DNA from: Pseudomonadota bacterium
GTDB taxonomy: Bacteria; Pseudomonadota; Gammaproteobacteria; Burkholderiales; Thiobacillaceae
Reading direction: 5' to 3'
Length of the DNA stretch: 64,000 bases
Assembly: GCA_021848725.1 (NCBI GenBank)
Contig: JAJZTS010000003.1
Span: 1 to 64,000, forward strand
Shown here: positions 17,466 to 28,339 of the stretch, piece by piece
How positions within the stretch are numbered: the stretch's first letter is position 1
Layout: every line of letters starts with the position of its first letter
Notes under the pieces: generated by a model
What the model saw: only the letters and a program-made list of their open reading frames with translations
What the model was told of the DNA's origin: nothing
The model's database searches: none
Translations under genes and position numbers: made by a program

Positions 17466-20021
17466 ATGTTGAAGCCGGGCACGTCCTATACGGTCGAGGT
17501 CAATCCACGCATTCCGCACAGGCTGGCGCGTTTGAGCGAGCTGGCCGAGAACCTTTGGTATAGCTGGGATCGACCGACGCGCACGCTGTTCGCCCGCTTG
17601 CACCCCGGTCTGTGGGAGGCCGTCGGCCATAACCCCAAGACCTTCCTGAAGCGGGTGGACGAAGAGCGCCTGAACGAGGCGGCGGAGGATCACGTCTTCC
17701 TCGGCAACTACAACCGGGTGCTGTCGGCCTACGATACTTATCACGGCGAGCCGCTACGGTTGCAAATGCCGATTGGCCTGAAACCGGGCGATCTGATCGC
17801 CTATTTCTGTGCCGAGTTCGGTTTCCACGAGAGTTTTCCGATCTATTCCGGCGGCCTCGGTATCCTGGCCGGCGATCACTGCAAGGCGGCGGCCGACATG
17901 CGCCTGCCTTTCGTCGCCGTCGGCCTGTTCTACCGCCAGGGTTATTTCTCGCAACGGATCGACAACGACGGCAACCAGGTCGCGACCTATACCGATTCCG
18001 ATTTCGACGACCTGCCGGTCGAGCCGGCCCGGCACGACGACGGCAGCGAAGTGCATATCCATGTCGAGATGCCCGGGCGCTTGGTCGAGGTCAAGGTATG
18101 GCTGGCCAAGGTGGGCCTCAATAAGCTGTATCTGCTCGACACCGACCTGCCGGGCAACATCCCGGAGGATCGCTATATCACGCACCAGCTCTACGGCGGC
18201 GATAAGCACACCCGTATCCAGCAGGAGGTCATTCTGGGTATCGGTGGCACGCGTGCCTTGCAAGTGATGGGTATCAAGCCGACCACCTACCATATCAACG
18301 AAGGCCATGCCGCTTTCCTGGTATTGGAACGGGTGCGCAGCCTGGTGAAGGGGGGCTTGCCCTATCACGCGGCATTGGAGGCGGTGGCGGCGAGCACGGT
18401 GTTCACCACCCATACCCCGGTGCCGGCCGGGCATGACCACTTTGCCGAAGACATGATCTGGGGCTATTTCAACTCGTGTTGCGGCGAGCTGAGCATCAGC
18501 CGGGAAGAGTTTCTCAATCTCGGCGGCGCCGGCCATGGCAGCGACTTCAATATGACCCGGCTGGCGCTGCAAGGCTCACGTCACCACAACGGCGTGTCGC
18601 GCATCCATGGCGATGTCTCGTCGCGCATCTGCAGCGACATCTGGCCGCAAGTGACGCCGGAAGAGTCGCCGATGGACTACATCACCAATGGCGTGCATGT
18701 GGCGACCTTTCTGGCCCAGGAATGGCAGACCCTGTTCGACAACAAGCTGGGCTACGACTGGCGCCGGCGCTATTGCGATATCGATTACTTCGCCAAGGTG
18801 GCGGCCATCCCCGACCACGAGTTCTGGGCGGTGCATCAGGGGCTCAAGGCGCAAATGCTGCATACCCTGGCCTCGCGCGTGACCCAGCAGCATTTGCGCA
18901 ACCATGGCTCGGAAGGCCATCTGGAGCGCATGCTGAAGCACGCCAATCCGCTCGACCCGAATGTGCTGATCATCGGCTTCGCCCGCCGTTTCGCGACCTA
19001 TAAGCGCGCCACCTTGCTGTTCGAGAACATGGATTGGCTGCGCGCGATCGTGAGCGATGCGAATCGGCCGGTGTTGTTCGTGTTCGCCGGCAAGGCCCAC
19101 CCGGCCGACCGGCCGGGCCAGGAGCTGATCCGCCGCATTCACGAGATCTCGCGCCTGCCGGAGTTCGAGGGCAAGCTGTTGATGGTCGAAGGCTACGATC
19201 TCGGCCTGTCGCGTCGGCTGGTAGCCGGGGTCGACGTCTGGCTGAACAACCCGATCTATCCCCTGGAGGCCTCGGGCACCTCGGGCATGAAGGCGGCGAT
19301 GAACGGCGTGCTCAATCTGTCGGTCGACGACGGCTGGTGGGCCGAAGGCTACGACGGCAGCAATGGCTGGGTGATCAAGGCCGCACCGGAGTATTACGAC
19401 GACGCGCGGCGCAACAAGGAAGACAGCCAGACCTTGTATGAGCTGTTGCAGGATCAGGTCATCCCGATGTACTACCGGCGCAACGAGCTCGGGTTTTCGC
19501 CGGAGTGGGTGCGCATGGCCAAGCGCTCGATCGCGACGCTGCTGCCGCAGTTCAATTCCACGCGCATGGTCATGGAGTATGTGAACAAATTCTACATACC
19601 GGCCAGCCGACAATGGCGGCGTTTTGCCGAGAACGATTTCGCCGCGGCCAAGGTGCTGGCGGCGTGGAAGGAGAAAGTGCGCCAGGCCTGGGGCGGCGTG
19701 AGCATCCGCCGGCTCGATGCGCCGCCCAAGCGTATTGCGCATGGCGAGGGGATGCAGATTCGGGTCGCGGTACACCTTGATGGCCTGACGCCCGAGGACG
19801 TGCGGGTCGAATTGCTGGTCGGCCGCGATTCGCGTCGAGGCATCGAGAACGACCGCAAGGTTTTCGAGTTGCAGGCGACCAGCTGCGGCGCCTCCGAGTG
19901 CGAGTTCGCGTTGGAGTTGACGCCCGAACTATGCGGCCGGCTGGTCTACCGCATTCGGGTCTATCCCTACCACGAGCTGCTGACGCATCCGTTCGAGACC
20001 GGTTTGATGCTTTGGCTTTGA
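17466..20021 (+). CDS. glgP: Alpha-glucan (glycogen) phosphorylase, DUF3417 type
   Basis: 851 aa. An N-terminal DUF3417 region (about 10-120, LAENLWYSWDRPTR) precedes the GT35 phosphorylase core. Signatures include HINEGHAAFL, TTHTPVPAGHD, FARRFATYKRA and the PLP-lysine block EASGTSGMKAAMNG. The enzyme releases glucose-1-phosphate from glycogen. The ribosome site AAAGGGAAA precedes the ATG. It converges with glgA (17-bp gap); with zwf-gnd downstream, the region forms a glycogen storage and oxidative pentose phosphate group. Confidence 0.95.
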   Translation: MLKPGTSYTVEVNPRIPHRLARLSELAENLWYSWDRPTRTLFARLHPGLWEAVGHNPKTFLKRVDEERLNEAAEDHVFLGNYNRVLSAYDTYHGEPLRLQMPIGLKPGDLIAYFCAEFGFHESFPIYSGGLGILAGDHCKAAADMRLPFVAVGLFYRQGYFSQRIDNDGNQVATYTDSDFDDLPVEPARHDDGSEVHIHVEMPGRLVEVKVWLAKVGLNKLYLLDTDLPGNIPEDRYITHQLYGGDKHTRIQQEVILGIGGTRALQVMGIKPTTYHINEGHAAFLVLERVRSLVKGGLPYHAALEAVAASTVFTTHTPVPAGHDHFAEDMIWGYFNSCCGELSISREEFLNLGGAGHGSDFNMTRLALQGSRHHNGVSRIHGDVSSRICSDIWPQVTPEESPMDYITNGVHVATFLAQEWQTLFDNKLGYDWRRRYCDIDYFAKVAAIPDHEFWAVHQGLKAQMLHTLASRVTQQHLRNHGSEGHLERMLKHANPLDPNVLIIGFARRFATYKRATLLFENMDWLRAIVSDANRPVLFVFAGKAHPADRPGQELIRRIHEISRLPEFEGKLLMVEGYDLGLSRRLVAGVDVWLNNPIYPLEASGTSGMKAAMNGVLNLSVDDGWWAEGYDGSNGWVIKAAPEYYDDARRNKEDSQTLYELLQDQVIPMYYRRNELGFSPEWVRMAKRSIATLLPQFNSTRMVMEYVNKFYIPASRQWRRFAENDFAAAKVLAAWKEKVRQAWGGVSIRRLDAPPKRIAHGEGMQIRVAVHLDGLTPEDVRVELLVGRDSRRGIENDRKVFELQATSCGASECEFALELTPELCGRLVYRIRVYPYHELLTHPFETGLMLWL

Positions 20022-20038
20022 CGGTTAGAGGCTGGCTT

Positions 20039-21487
20039 CTAGCCTCGTATCATCCGTTCATAGAGTTCGACGTATTGCCGGGCGCTGCTCTCCCAGCTGA
20101 AGTCGCGGCGCATGCCGGCGATTTGTAGCCGGCGCCAGGCCTCGGTGTCGGCAAACAGCGCCAGCATGCGTTCCACCGTGGCTTGCAAGGCCATGGGGGT
20201 TTCCCCGTCGAACACGAAACCGGTGGCCTGGCCTTGTGCCAGGGCCTGCGGTGTCGCGTCGATCACGGTGTCCTTGAGGCCGCCTGTGCCGTGCACCATC
20301 GGCGGTGTGCCATAGCGTTGGCTGTACATCTGGTTCAGGCCGCAGGGTTCGAAGCGCGATGGCATCAGGAAGCAATCGGCGCCGGCTTCGATGCGGTGGG
20401 CCAAGCCCTCGTCGTAGCCGATGACGGCGGCGACCTTGCCTGGATGGCGGGCAGCCAAGTCATGCACGGCTCGCTCCAGGGTGGCCTCGCCGCTACCCAG
20501 CAGTACCAGTTGGCCGCCGCGCGCGACCAGCCAGTCGGCGATCGCCAGCACCAAGTCGATGCCTTTCTGATAGGTCAGACGGGAGACGAGACCGAACAAC
20601 GGCGTACGCGCATCGCGCGCAAGGTTCAAATCTTCCTGGAGTGCGCGCTTGCAAATGTTTTTGCCGGCCAAGTCGTCGCTGGAATAGGTATGCGGTAGAT
20701 GCGGGTCGGCGCCCGGATTCCAAAAAACGGTATCGATGCCGTTGACGATGCCGCTCGATATGTCGCGGCGCATGGTCAGCAGGCCCTGTAGGCCCATGCC
20801 CAGCGGCTCGTGCTGAATCTCGTCGGCGTAGGATGGGCTGACCGTATTGATCCGGTCGGCATAAAACAGACCGGCCTTGAGGAAGGAGAGGTTGCCGTAA
20901 TACTCCATGCCTTCCATGTGGAAGTGCTCGGCCGGTAAGGCCAATTGGGCAACCGTGCTGGCGGGGAAGATGCCTTGGTAGGCCAGGTTGTGGATGGTCA
21001 TCAGGCTGCGGGCCCGACCGCCCATGAAACGCAGCCAGGCCGGGGCCAGGCCGGTTTGCCAATCGTTGCAATGCAGGATATCCGGGCGCCAGCCGAGTGG
21101 CGTTTCGGTTGCGGCAAGGTGGGCGGCGAGCCAGGACAATAGGCCGAAACGCAGTGCGTTGTCGGGGTAATCGTAGCCGTCGATGTCTTGGTAAGGGCCA
21201 CCCTCGCGCGCATAGTAGCCGGGGGCGTCGATCACATAGACCGGCGTCGTGGAATCCGGCATGTCGGCTTGCAGCAGCCGAACGTTGCCGAATGCCGGGG
21301 TATGATCGAGGCGCAGGCACTCGCGCGGCTTATGCAGGCTATCCAATACACCCGGGTAAGCCGGCAACAGCAGCCGGCAATCGATGCCCGAATCGCGTAG
21401 TGCGCCGGGCAAGGCGCCGCTGACATCGGCCAAGCCACCGGTCTTGACGAGGGGGCGGGCCTCCGAGGTGGCAAACAAGACTTTCAT
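20039..21487 (-). CDS. glgA: Glycogen synthase
   Basis: 482 aa from ATG at 21487, preferred because GlgA proteins begin MKVLFATSEA with the ADP-glucose-binding KTGGLADV just behind. In-frame starts at 21505 and further upstream exist but would add a non-homologous leader. The GT5/GT4 fold is supported by HNLAYQG, FSRLTYQKGID-type and the late SRFEPCGLNQMYSQRYG motif that carries the catalytic Glu. It transfers glucose from ADP-glucose to alpha-1,4-glucan. The ADP-glucose pyrophosphorylase gene is not in the window. Convergent with glgP. Confidence 0.95.
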   Translation of the reverse strand: MKVLFATSEARPLVKTGGLADVSGALPGALRDSGIDCRLLLPAYPGVLDSLHKPRECLRLDHTPAFGNVRLLQADMPDSTTPVYVIDAPGYYAREGGPYQDIDGYDYPDNALRFGLLSWLAAHLAATETPLGWRPDILHCNDWQTGLAPAWLRFMGGRARSLMTIHNLAYQGIFPASTVAQLALPAEHFHMEGMEYYGNLSFLKAGLFYADRINTVSPSYADEIQHEPLGMGLQGLLTMRRDISSGIVNGIDTVFWNPGADPHLPHTYSSDDLAGKNICKRALQEDLNLARDARTPLFGLVSRLTYQKGIDLVLAIADWLVARGGQLVLLGSGEATLERAVHDLAARHPGKVAAVIGYDEGLAHRIEAGADCFLMPSRFEPCGLNQMYSQRYGTPPMVHGTGGLKDTVIDATPQALAQGQATGFVFDGETPMALQATVERMLALFADTEAWRRLQIAGMRRDFSWESSARQYVELYERMIRG

Positions 21488-21661
21488 CGGCGGCAAGGAC
21501 TCCATTGCGGGTAGGGTGCTATTGTAGGGCTTGTAGCCTGGCATGCTCTTAACCTTGAGCAAATTCAGCAACTCAGCCAATAATCCCATCGCAGCAATAA
21601 ATCGACATGACGAGAGGAGCGGTACGGTGTTTGGAGCCATGGGCAAGGCCGTTTATTCCGC

Positions 21662-24600
21662 ATGGGCCTGTTCCACAAGGCCGCCTTGGCCGGGGCCTTG
21701 GCGGCCGTTAACTCGCACACCAGCATGATGCCCAGCCAACAGGAACAGGCCTTGCTGGCCGCCTACGACATGATGCTCGCCCTGGTCGGCGAGACGCGGG
21801 CCGAGGATTTGACCAGGGTTTTTCTGCAGCGCCTGCTCGATTATTCTGGTTTTTCCTGCGGCCTATTCCTGCGGCTTCAGGAAGAAGGCGAGGTGGCGAA
21901 TCCCACGGTAGGGGCGGCACTTTGCCAAGTGGTCGGCGATCGCGCGCTGAGTCAGCATATTGGCCAGACCTTGGCTTGGCCAAGCGCGTTGTTTACCGGC
22001 GCAGCGGGGCAATCTTATGAGGCGAGGCTACCCGAAGCGCTGTTCGCAGGCGCGACGCGCTATCGGCAGGCATTGCGCCTGCCGGTCGGATCGCTCGGTT
22101 TCATCCTGCTTTTCTCTGCGGCCGAGACAAGTCACGACATCAATTTTGGTCAGACGTTTAATCCCGTCCTGGAAAGCTTTGCCAAGGCTTACCGCACCGG
22201 CCGCTTGATTGCCGATCATGCCGCCGACCTGGAAAAAGAAGTCGAGGAACGGCGGCAGGCCCAGGCGCAGTTGAAGGAGCAGCAGCGGCAGTTGTGGACG
22301 ATGCTGGAATTCTTGCCGCTGGCGATCGCCGCCTTCAGCCAAGATGGCCGCACGCAATACGTCAATGCCAAATTTGTCGACTTGTTCGGCTACGACCAGG
22401 CCCAGGTGCCGACGCTCAATTCCTGGTGGCAGCAGGCTTCGCCCGACGCGGAAAGCTTCGCTGCGCTATGGGAGAAATGGCAGGCGGTGGTGACCTCGGC
22501 CAAGCTTTACCAGACCGAACCGGAGCCGGTTTCCGGCATGGCCCGGTGCAAGGGCGGGATGCTGAGGTATCTCGAAATGCGGGCGGTATTTGTCGGCGAC
22601 TGGATGCTGACGACGGTGATCGATCTGACTCAGCGGCGCGAACTCGAGCAGACGGTGCTGCAGGCAAAGGAAGATATCGAACGCAGCAACGCGGAAAAGT
22701 CACAGCTCATTGCGCGCATCGCACGCGATCTGTATACGCCCTTGAACGTGGTGATGGGCTATGCCCAGCTGCTCGAAACCGGCAGCGCCTTGGCCGAGCA
22801 TGAGTTGTCGCATGTGGTCGAGATCAAGACGGCGTGCGGCCAGATGCTCGACATGATCAAGCAATTGATCGGTACTGCGGCACAACCCGCTACACCGCTT
22901 CAGCCGGCCGAGGCAGCGCCAGCCGTGCCGATGCCCCGTAGCCGCATCCTGGTGGTCGAGGACTATGAGCCCAATCGCCAACTTCTCATCCGCCAATTGG
23001 CGCGTTTGGGCTATGAATCGGATGTCGCCGGCAATGGCGCCGAAGCCCTGAAGTTGTGGCAGGCGGCGCCCTACGCCTTGATCCTGACCGATTGCAATAT
23101 GCCGGTGATGGACGGCCTGGAGTTGGCCGGCCGTATCCGTGACATTGAACACGACTTGGGCGGGCATGTGCCGATCGTCGCGATTTCAGCCAACACCACG
23201 CAGCAGGAAATCGATAAATGCCTGAACGCCGGCATGGATGCCTATCTGGGCAAACCGGTGAAGTTGAACGAATTGGAGCAGATTTGCGCCAAATTCGTGT
23301 TGCCGTTGAGCGGGGCGGCAGAGAAGAGGTCGCGGCCTGTTACTGCCCAGCCCGAACAGCCGAGTTCGGCCGGCTCGCGCCTGCAGCACCTGATGGAGCT
23401 GTTGGGCGACGTCGAGCCGCAAGCGTTGTTTCACCTCGTGGAGGTGTTTATCGCTTCCATGCAGGAGACCTTGGCCGAGATCGGCGCTTGCGACCGTGCC
23501 GACGACGTGCCGGGCTTGATCCAGGCTGCGCATAAGCTGAAATCGTCGCTGCGCGCCATCGGCGACGAAGTGCTGTTTGCGCGCGCCGATGCGATCGAGT
23601 TTGCCGCGAGGCAGGGCGATTGGCCGTTGATTCGGCGCGGTCTGCCGGATTTGGTGGCCGGGGTGCTTGAATCGATCGAGGCGATTCATGCCGAATTGCA
23701 CGACCGGCCGCCGCCGGCCGCCGTGGATGTCGGCATTATCACCCATGCCGCCGACGACTGGGCGGGCCTGGGGGTGTTGCTGATCGACGACGATGCCTTC
23801 GTGCGCGAGCAGGTCACCAATATGTTGCACCGCCTAGGCGTGGGCCGGGTACGCCAGGCCGCCAATGGCGTCGAGGCGCTGGCCGATCTGGAAACGCATG
23901 CCGGCGAGACCGACATCGTGCTGTGTGACCTCAATATGCCGAACATGGATGGCTTGGAATTCATCCGTCACTTCGCCGCGCGCAAAGACAAGATCGATAT
24001 CGCCTTCATCAGCGGCGAGGATAGCCGCATGCTCAGCAGTGCGCAGGAGTTGGCGCGGGCGCAGGGGCTCCATGTCTTGGGCGTGGCGGTCAAGCCAGTC
24101 CGCAGCACAGGCCTATATGGCATCCTTGGTCGGCATGGCTGGCAGGACGCGCGCCGCACGGTCAAGGCGGGCGGCCCGATAATCAGCGTGGCCGATATAT
24201 CGGCCGGTATCGAGAACAAGCAGTTCACGGCTTTTTTCCAACCCAAGGTCGATGTCGATACCTTGGAGGTGATCGGGCTTGAAGCGCTGGCGCGCTGGCA
24301 GCATCCGACGCATGGCCTGATTCCGCCGGGGGTGTTCATCACGATGGCCGAGGCCAACGGCCTGATCGAGGCCTTGACTATGTCGGTGTTTCGGCGCGCG
24401 CTCGAGGCCGGTGGCGAGCTGCATCGGCTGGGCTATAAACTCAAGATCGCTGTCAATTATTCTGCACAATCTTTTGGTAGCCTGGAGTTGCCTGAATTCG
24501 TGGTGGCCTCGGCTCTGGCAGCCGGCTTGGATCCGAAGTATTTGATCATCGAGGTGACCGAGTCCGGTCTGATGAGCGACCTGACCGTCGCGTTGGAAGT

Positions 24601-24946
24601 ATTGAGCCGGCTGCGGCTCAAGGGGGTGAGTCTGTCGATCGATGACTTCGGCACGGGTTATTCGTCGATGGATCAGTTGCGGCGCATCCCGTTCAGCGAA
24701 TTGAAGATCGACCAAGGTTTCGTGCGCGGTGCGGCGCGTGACCCGATGGCACGTTCCATCCTCGAGTCCAGCGTCGACATGGCGCGCAAGCTGAATTTGG
24801 TGACCGTGGCCGAGGGTGTGGAGACGGAGGAAGAACTCGAGCTCGTGCGCGGCCTGGGCTGCGATTTGGTCCAGGGTTTTTTGATCGCGCGGCCAATGGC
24901 CTTGCCCGATCTGATCGAATGGTTGAAGCGGCGGCCTAAGTCCTGA
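21662..24946 (+). CDS. Degenerate histidine kinase fused to REC-HPt-REC-EAL (c-di-GMP phosphodiesterase)
   Basis: 1094 aa, soluble. Order: GAF-like region (about 35-185), coiled coil (185-212), PAS-like domain (213-325), a HisKA-like helix pair (340-405), receiver 1 (428-545, D477), HPt (580-680, H624 in AHKLKSSL), receiver 2 (703-825, D756), EAL domain (845-1090). The HisKA H-box reads IARDLYTPLN: the phospho-acceptor His is replaced by Arg (R355), and no ATPase domain follows. The EAL domain keeps GLEALARW, NYSAQSF, EVTESG, DDFGTGYSS, KIDQGF, AEGVET and the QG pair, so phosphodiesterase activity is expected. Phosphate must therefore arrive from another kinase. Confidence 0.92.
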   Translation: MGLFHKAALAGALAAVNSHTSMMPSQQEQALLAAYDMMLALVGETRAEDLTRVFLQRLLDYSGFSCGLFLRLQEEGEVANPTVGAALCQVVGDRALSQHIGQTLAWPSALFTGAAGQSYEARLPEALFAGATRYRQALRLPVGSLGFILLFSAAETSHDINFGQTFNPVLESFAKAYRTGRLIADHAADLEKEVEERRQAQAQLKEQQRQLWTMLEFLPLAIAAFSQDGRTQYVNAKFVDLFGYDQAQVPTLNSWWQQASPDAESFAALWEKWQAVVTSAKLYQTEPEPVSGMARCKGGMLRYLEMRAVFVGDWMLTTVIDLTQRRELEQTVLQAKEDIERSNAEKSQLIARIARDLYTPLNVVMGYAQLLETGSALAEHELSHVVEIKTACGQMLDMIKQLIGTAAQPATPLQPAEAAPAVPMPRSRILVVEDYEPNRQLLIRQLARLGYESDVAGNGAEALKLWQAAPYALILTDCNMPVMDGLELAGRIRDIEHDLGGHVPIVAISANTTQQEIDKCLNAGMDAYLGKPVKLNELEQICAKFVLPLSGAAEKRSRPVTAQPEQPSSAGSRLQHLMELLGDVEPQALFHLVEVFIASMQETLAEIGACDRADDVPGLIQAAHKLKSSLRAIGDEVLFARADAIEFAARQGDWPLIRRGLPDLVAGVLESIEAIHAELHDRPPPAAVDVGIITHAADDWAGLGVLLIDDDAFVREQVTNMLHRLGVGRVRQAANGVEALADLETHAGETDIVLCDLNMPNMDGLEFIRHFAARKDKIDIAFISGEDSRMLSSAQELARAQGLHVLGVAVKPVRSTGLYGILGRHGWQDARRTVKAGGPIISVADISAGIENKQFTAFFQPKVDVDTLEVIGLEALARWQHPTHGLIPPGVFITMAEANGLIEALTMSVFRRALEAGGELHRLGYKLKIAVNYSAQSFGSLELPEFVVASALAAGLDPKYLIIEVTESGLMSDLTVALEVLSRLRLKGVSLSIDDFGTGYSSMDQLRRIPFSELKIDQGFVRGAARDPMARSILESSVDMARKLNLVTVAEGVETEEELELVRGLGCDLVQGFLIARPMALPDLIEWLKRRPKS

Positions 24947-25005
24947 TCGGCGATTGCCCGAGGGGCGAGGCCGCGAGGGGAAACATCAATTGTCGGGGGG
25001 ATGCG

Positions 25006-25932
25006 ATGACGCAGTTGCAAATCGGCATGGTCGGCTTGGGCCGCATGGGCGGCAATATGGCCAAACGCTTGGCTCGGGGCGGCGTGCGGGTACTGGCCTA
25101 CAACCGCAGTTTCGACGTGGCGCAGAGGCTGGCCGGCGAGGAGCCGAACATTCAAGCCTGCCATAGCTTGCAAGAGGCGGTTGCCGGCTTGGCCGCACCG
25201 CGGGTGCTGTGGCTGATGCTGCCTGCAGGGCAGGCGACTGAGGTGGCGATCCTGCAGGCGGCGGCGCTGCTGTCGCCCGGCGATATTCTGGTCGACGGCG
25301 CCAACGGGTATTACAAGGAGGCGGTCGCCCGCGCGGCCCAGCTGTCCGGCCAGGGTATCCGCTTTGTCGACGTCGGCGTGTCCGGCGGTATCTGGGGCCT
25401 CGATAACGGCTATTGCCTGATGGCCGGCGGCGAGGATGCCGCGGTTGGCGCACTGACGCCATTCCTCAGGGTGCTGGCACCGGTAGCGGATCGCGGCTGG
25501 TTGCATGCCGGCCCGGTCGGCTCGGGCCATTTCGTGAAGATGGTCCACAACGGCATCGAGTACGGCATGATGCAGGCCTTCGCCGAAGGGTTTGCCTTGA
25601 TGAAGGCGAAGTCGGAGTTCGGGCTCGATTTGGCCGCGATCGCCGAACTCTGGCGCCATAGCTCGGTGGTGCGTTCCTGGCTGCTCGACCTGACCGCCGA
25701 CTTCCTGCAGGCCGATCAGCAACTCGATGCGATCAGCCCCTTCGTCGCCGATTCCGGCGAGGGGCGGTGGACGGCGCTGGAGGCGGTGGAACAGGGGGTG
25801 CCGGCGCCCGTGATGTCGCTCGCCCTGATGATGCGCTTCGCGACCCAGGGCAAGAACGACTACGCCGCCAAGTTGCTATCGATGATGCGTAAGGGCTTCG
25901 GCGGCCACGCCGTGCAAGGCAAGGGGGAGTGA
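25006..25932 (+). CDS. gnd: 6-phosphogluconate dehydrogenase, decarboxylating (short form)
   Basis: 308 aa, the short GndA-like type, not the 470-aa form. N-terminal Rossmann motif [16 protein letters not shown], then the family segment [19 protein letters not shown] and [18 protein letters not shown] with the catalytic Lys, Asn and Glu. It oxidises 6-phosphogluconate to ribulose-5-phosphate with NAD(P)+. The stop overlaps the ribosome site of zwf (2-bp gap to the zwf ATG), so the two steps of the oxidative pentose phosphate pathway are co-translated. 6-phosphogluconolactonase is not seen here. Confidence 0.93.
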   Translation: MTQLQIGMVGLGRMGGNMAKRLARGGVRVLAYNRSFDVAQRLAGEEPNIQACHSLQEAVAGLAAPRVLWLMLPAGQATEVAILQAAALLSPGDILVDGANGYYKEAVARAAQLSGQGIRFVDVGVSGGIWGLDNGYCLMAGGEDAAVGALTPFLRVLAPVADRGWLHAGPVGSGHFVKMVHNGIEYGMMQAFAEGFALMKAKSEFGLDLAAIAELWRHSSVVRSWLLDLTADFLQADQQLDAISPFVADSGEGRWTALEAVEQGVPAPVMSLALMMRFATQGKNDYAAKLLSMMRKGFGGHAVQGKGE

Positions 25933-25934
25933 GC

Positions 25935-27416
25935 ATGATCGAACAAGAACAGCCCTTGCCGCCATGTAATTTCGTGATCTTCGGTGCCACCGGCAACCTG
26001 GCCACGAAGAAGCTGCTGCCAGCCCTGCTGCACCTGGAGTTGGCCGGCAAGCTGCCCGAGGCCCTGACCTTCACGGCCTTTGCCCGGCGCGACTGGGACG
26101 ATACCGCCTGGCGCGGCCATGTCGCAGAAGTGGTCAAGGCCAAGCAACCGGTCGACGAGGCGGTGCTGGCGCGCTTCGTCGCCCGCTTCGATTATCTACG
26201 CGGCGAGTTGAACGAGGCGGAGTCCTACGTGCGCCTGAAAGAGGTGCTGGCCAAGCCCAAGATGGGCGTCTGTTCGCATGTGGTGTTTTACCTCGCGATC
26301 AAGCCGACCGACTTTCCGTCCGTGATCAAACACCTCGACGCTTGTGGCCTGAACAAGCCGCGCGGGCTGCACCGTGTCGTGGTGGAGAAGCCATTCGGCG
26401 AGGATATCGAGTCGGCCCGGGTGCTGAACGAGTTGCTGCACCGCTATTTCGACGAACAACAGATCTTCCGCATCGACCATTACATGGGCAAGGAAACGGT
26501 GCAGAACCTCTTGGTGTTCCGCTTCGCCAATACCTTGATCGAGCCCTTATGGAATCGTAACTTCATCGATCACGTGCAGATCACCGTGGCCGAGTCGGTC
26601 GGCATCGAACAGCGAGCCGATTACTATGACAAGGCCGGCGCCCTGCGCGACATGTTGCAGAACCATTTGATGCAACTCTTGACCCTGGTGGCGATGGAGC
26701 CGCCGCCGGCGCTGGAGGCGGATGCCCTGCGCGACGAGAAGGTGAAGGTGCTGCGCTCGATCCGGCCGATCTCGAAGCGCTCGGTGCATGCCCATGCCTT
26801 CCGCGCTCAATATAAATCCGGCATCGTCCAGGGCCAGCAGGTGCAGGGTTATCAGGACGAGGTCGGGGTCGAGCGGGACTCGGTGACCGAGACCTTCGTC
26901 GCCGCCAAGTTTTACATCGACAATTGGCGCTGGCGCGGCGTGCCGTTTTATTTGCGCACCGGCAAGCGGCTGAAGGAGCAGTTGTCGATGATCGCGCTCC
27001 GTTTGCGCCACCCGCCGCAGCAACTGTTCCGCGAAACGCCGCTGGAGACGCTGGAGCCGAACTGGATCGTGCTGTCGATCCAGCCGGAGGAGAGCATGCA
27101 TCTGGAGATCCACTCCAAGCAGCCCGGCCTGGGCATGGATACGCGGGTGGTCCGGCTCAACGCCAGTTACCGCAATCCGGACGAGAAGCCGCTCGATGCC
27201 TATGCCGCTCTCTTGCTGGACGTGATCGAGGGCGACCATACCCTATTCATCCGTTTCGACGAGGTGGAGTGGGCTTGGCATGTGGTCGACCCGATCCTGA
27301 AGTATTGGGTGCAGGAGCGCGATTTCATCCACAGCTACCCGGCCGGCACTTGGGGGCCGCTCGAGTCCAACCGCCTGTTCGATTCGGAAGAGACCGAGTG
27401 GCGCAACGAGGTTTAG
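25935..27416 (+). CDS. zwf: Glucose-6-phosphate dehydrogenase
   Basis: 493 aa. ATG at 25935 is preferred because AAGGGGGAG lies 6 bases upstream; an in-frame GTG at 25929 sits too close. Signatures: [16 protein letters not shown] for coenzyme binding and the active-site [13 protein letters not shown] with the catalytic His. VVEKPFGED is also typical. It makes 6-phosphogluconolactone and NADPH. Co-translated with gnd. Convergent with the REC-HPt gene, whose stop is 5 bp downstream. Confidence 0.96.
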   Translation: MIEQEQPLPPCNFVIFGATGNLATKKLLPALLHLELAGKLPEALTFTAFARRDWDDTAWRGHVAEVVKAKQPVDEAVLARFVARFDYLRGELNEAESYVRLKEVLAKPKMGVCSHVVFYLAIKPTDFPSVIKHLDACGLNKPRGLHRVVVEKPFGEDIESARVLNELLHRYFDEQQIFRIDHYMGKETVQNLLVFRFANTLIEPLWNRNFIDHVQITVAESVGIEQRADYYDKAGALRDMLQNHLMQLLTLVAMEPPPALEADALRDEKVKVLRSIRPISKRSVHAHAFRAQYKSGIVQGQQVQGYQDEVGVERDSVTETFVAAKFYIDNWRWRGVPFYLRTGKRLKEQLSMIALRLRHPPQQLFRETPLETLEPNWIVLSIQPEESMHLEIHSKQPGLGMDTRVVRLNASYRNPDEKPLDAYAALLLDVIEGDHTLFIRFDEVEWAWHVVDPILKYWVQERDFIHSYPAGTWGPLESNRLFDSEETEWRNEV

Positions 27417-27421
27417 CCCAC

Positions 27422-28183
27422 TCAGGTGCGGGCGATCACAGCCTTGAAGCTGGCGAGTTCCTGCTTGAGCTCTTGGATAAGCGGCCGGTAACGTGGCTGT
27501 TCGCCGGCCTTCGCCGCTTGTTCCAGTTCTTCCGCCTTTTTGCGCGCCCGGCTGGCCGAAAGCGTGGCCAATGCGCCCTTGAGCGTGTGCGCGGCCCGGA
27601 TCAGGTCGGCTTGGTTGCCTGACGCTTCGGCCTTGTCGATATTGCCGAGGTAGTTGTCGTATTCATTCAGGAACAGGTCGAATAGCGAGCGCAGCAGCGC
27701 TTCGCTGCCGCCCATGCGTTCCATGGCATCGGCATGGTCGAGAATGGGCAGGTCGTCTTTCTCGCTCGGTTTGATGGTCTGGCATTCGCTATTGGCCAGC
27801 CAGGCGCGCTCAATCTCTTGATGCAGCCGGTTGGGGCTGAGCGGTTTGGCCAGGTAGCCGTCCATGCCGGCCCCTAGGCATTGTTCCTGGTCGCTTTGCA
27901 TCGCATTGGCGGTAATGGCGACAATGGGGATATGTCCGCCCAGCCGGGTCTCGGCTTGACGAATCTGGCGGGTCGCTTCGATGCCATTGAGCTTGGGCAT
28001 CATCACATCCATCAGGATCATATCGAACTGCCCTGTCCGCCAGGCCTCGACGGCCAGCTCGCCATCCTCGACGACGGTGACGATATGCCCACCTTTTTCC
28101 AGCATCAGCAGGGCAACCTTCTGATTGACCGGGTTGTCTTCCGCCAGCAGGATGTTGAGGCGCGAGGGGGGCAGTGTATTCAT
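27422..28183 (-). CDS. Receiver-HPt phosphotransfer protein
   Basis: 253 aa. A receiver domain (about 8-130) has AEDNPVNQK, phospho-acceptor D59 in LMDVMMPKLNG, and ITANAMQSD and KPL at its end. A C-terminal HPt four-helix bundle (about 150-245) has the phospho-acceptor H199 in AAHTLKGALATL. There is no output or kinase domain, so it is a relay component, able to receive phosphate from the hybrid kinases nearby and pass it on. The architecture resembles the receiver-HPt half of BarA-type hybrids. No cognate kinase is adjacent. Confidence 0.92.
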   Translation of the reverse strand: MNTLPPSRLNILLAEDNPVNQKVALLMLEKGGHIVTVVEDGELAVEAWRTGQFDMILMDVMMPKLNGIEATRQIRQAETRLGGHIPIVAITANAMQSDQEQCLGAGMDGYLAKPLSPNRLHQEIERAWLANSECQTIKPSEKDDLPILDHADAMERMGGSEALLRSLFDLFLNEYDNYLGNIDKAEASGNQADLIRAAHTLKGALATLSASRARKKAEELEQAAKAGEQPRYRPLIQELKQELASFKAVIART

Positions 28184-28339
28184 GGTGAAGCGGTCTATCG
28201 TTTTGTGGAACGGTGTGGGTGGGACAAGGGCGTGCGCGACATTCGCCGGCTTGTTTGGGGCCGGGGCTGGAATAAAAAGGCGCTTTGCATCGTTTTCATG
28301 AAGACTGCTCCCGGATGGGGGCGACGGAGAGAATAATCG

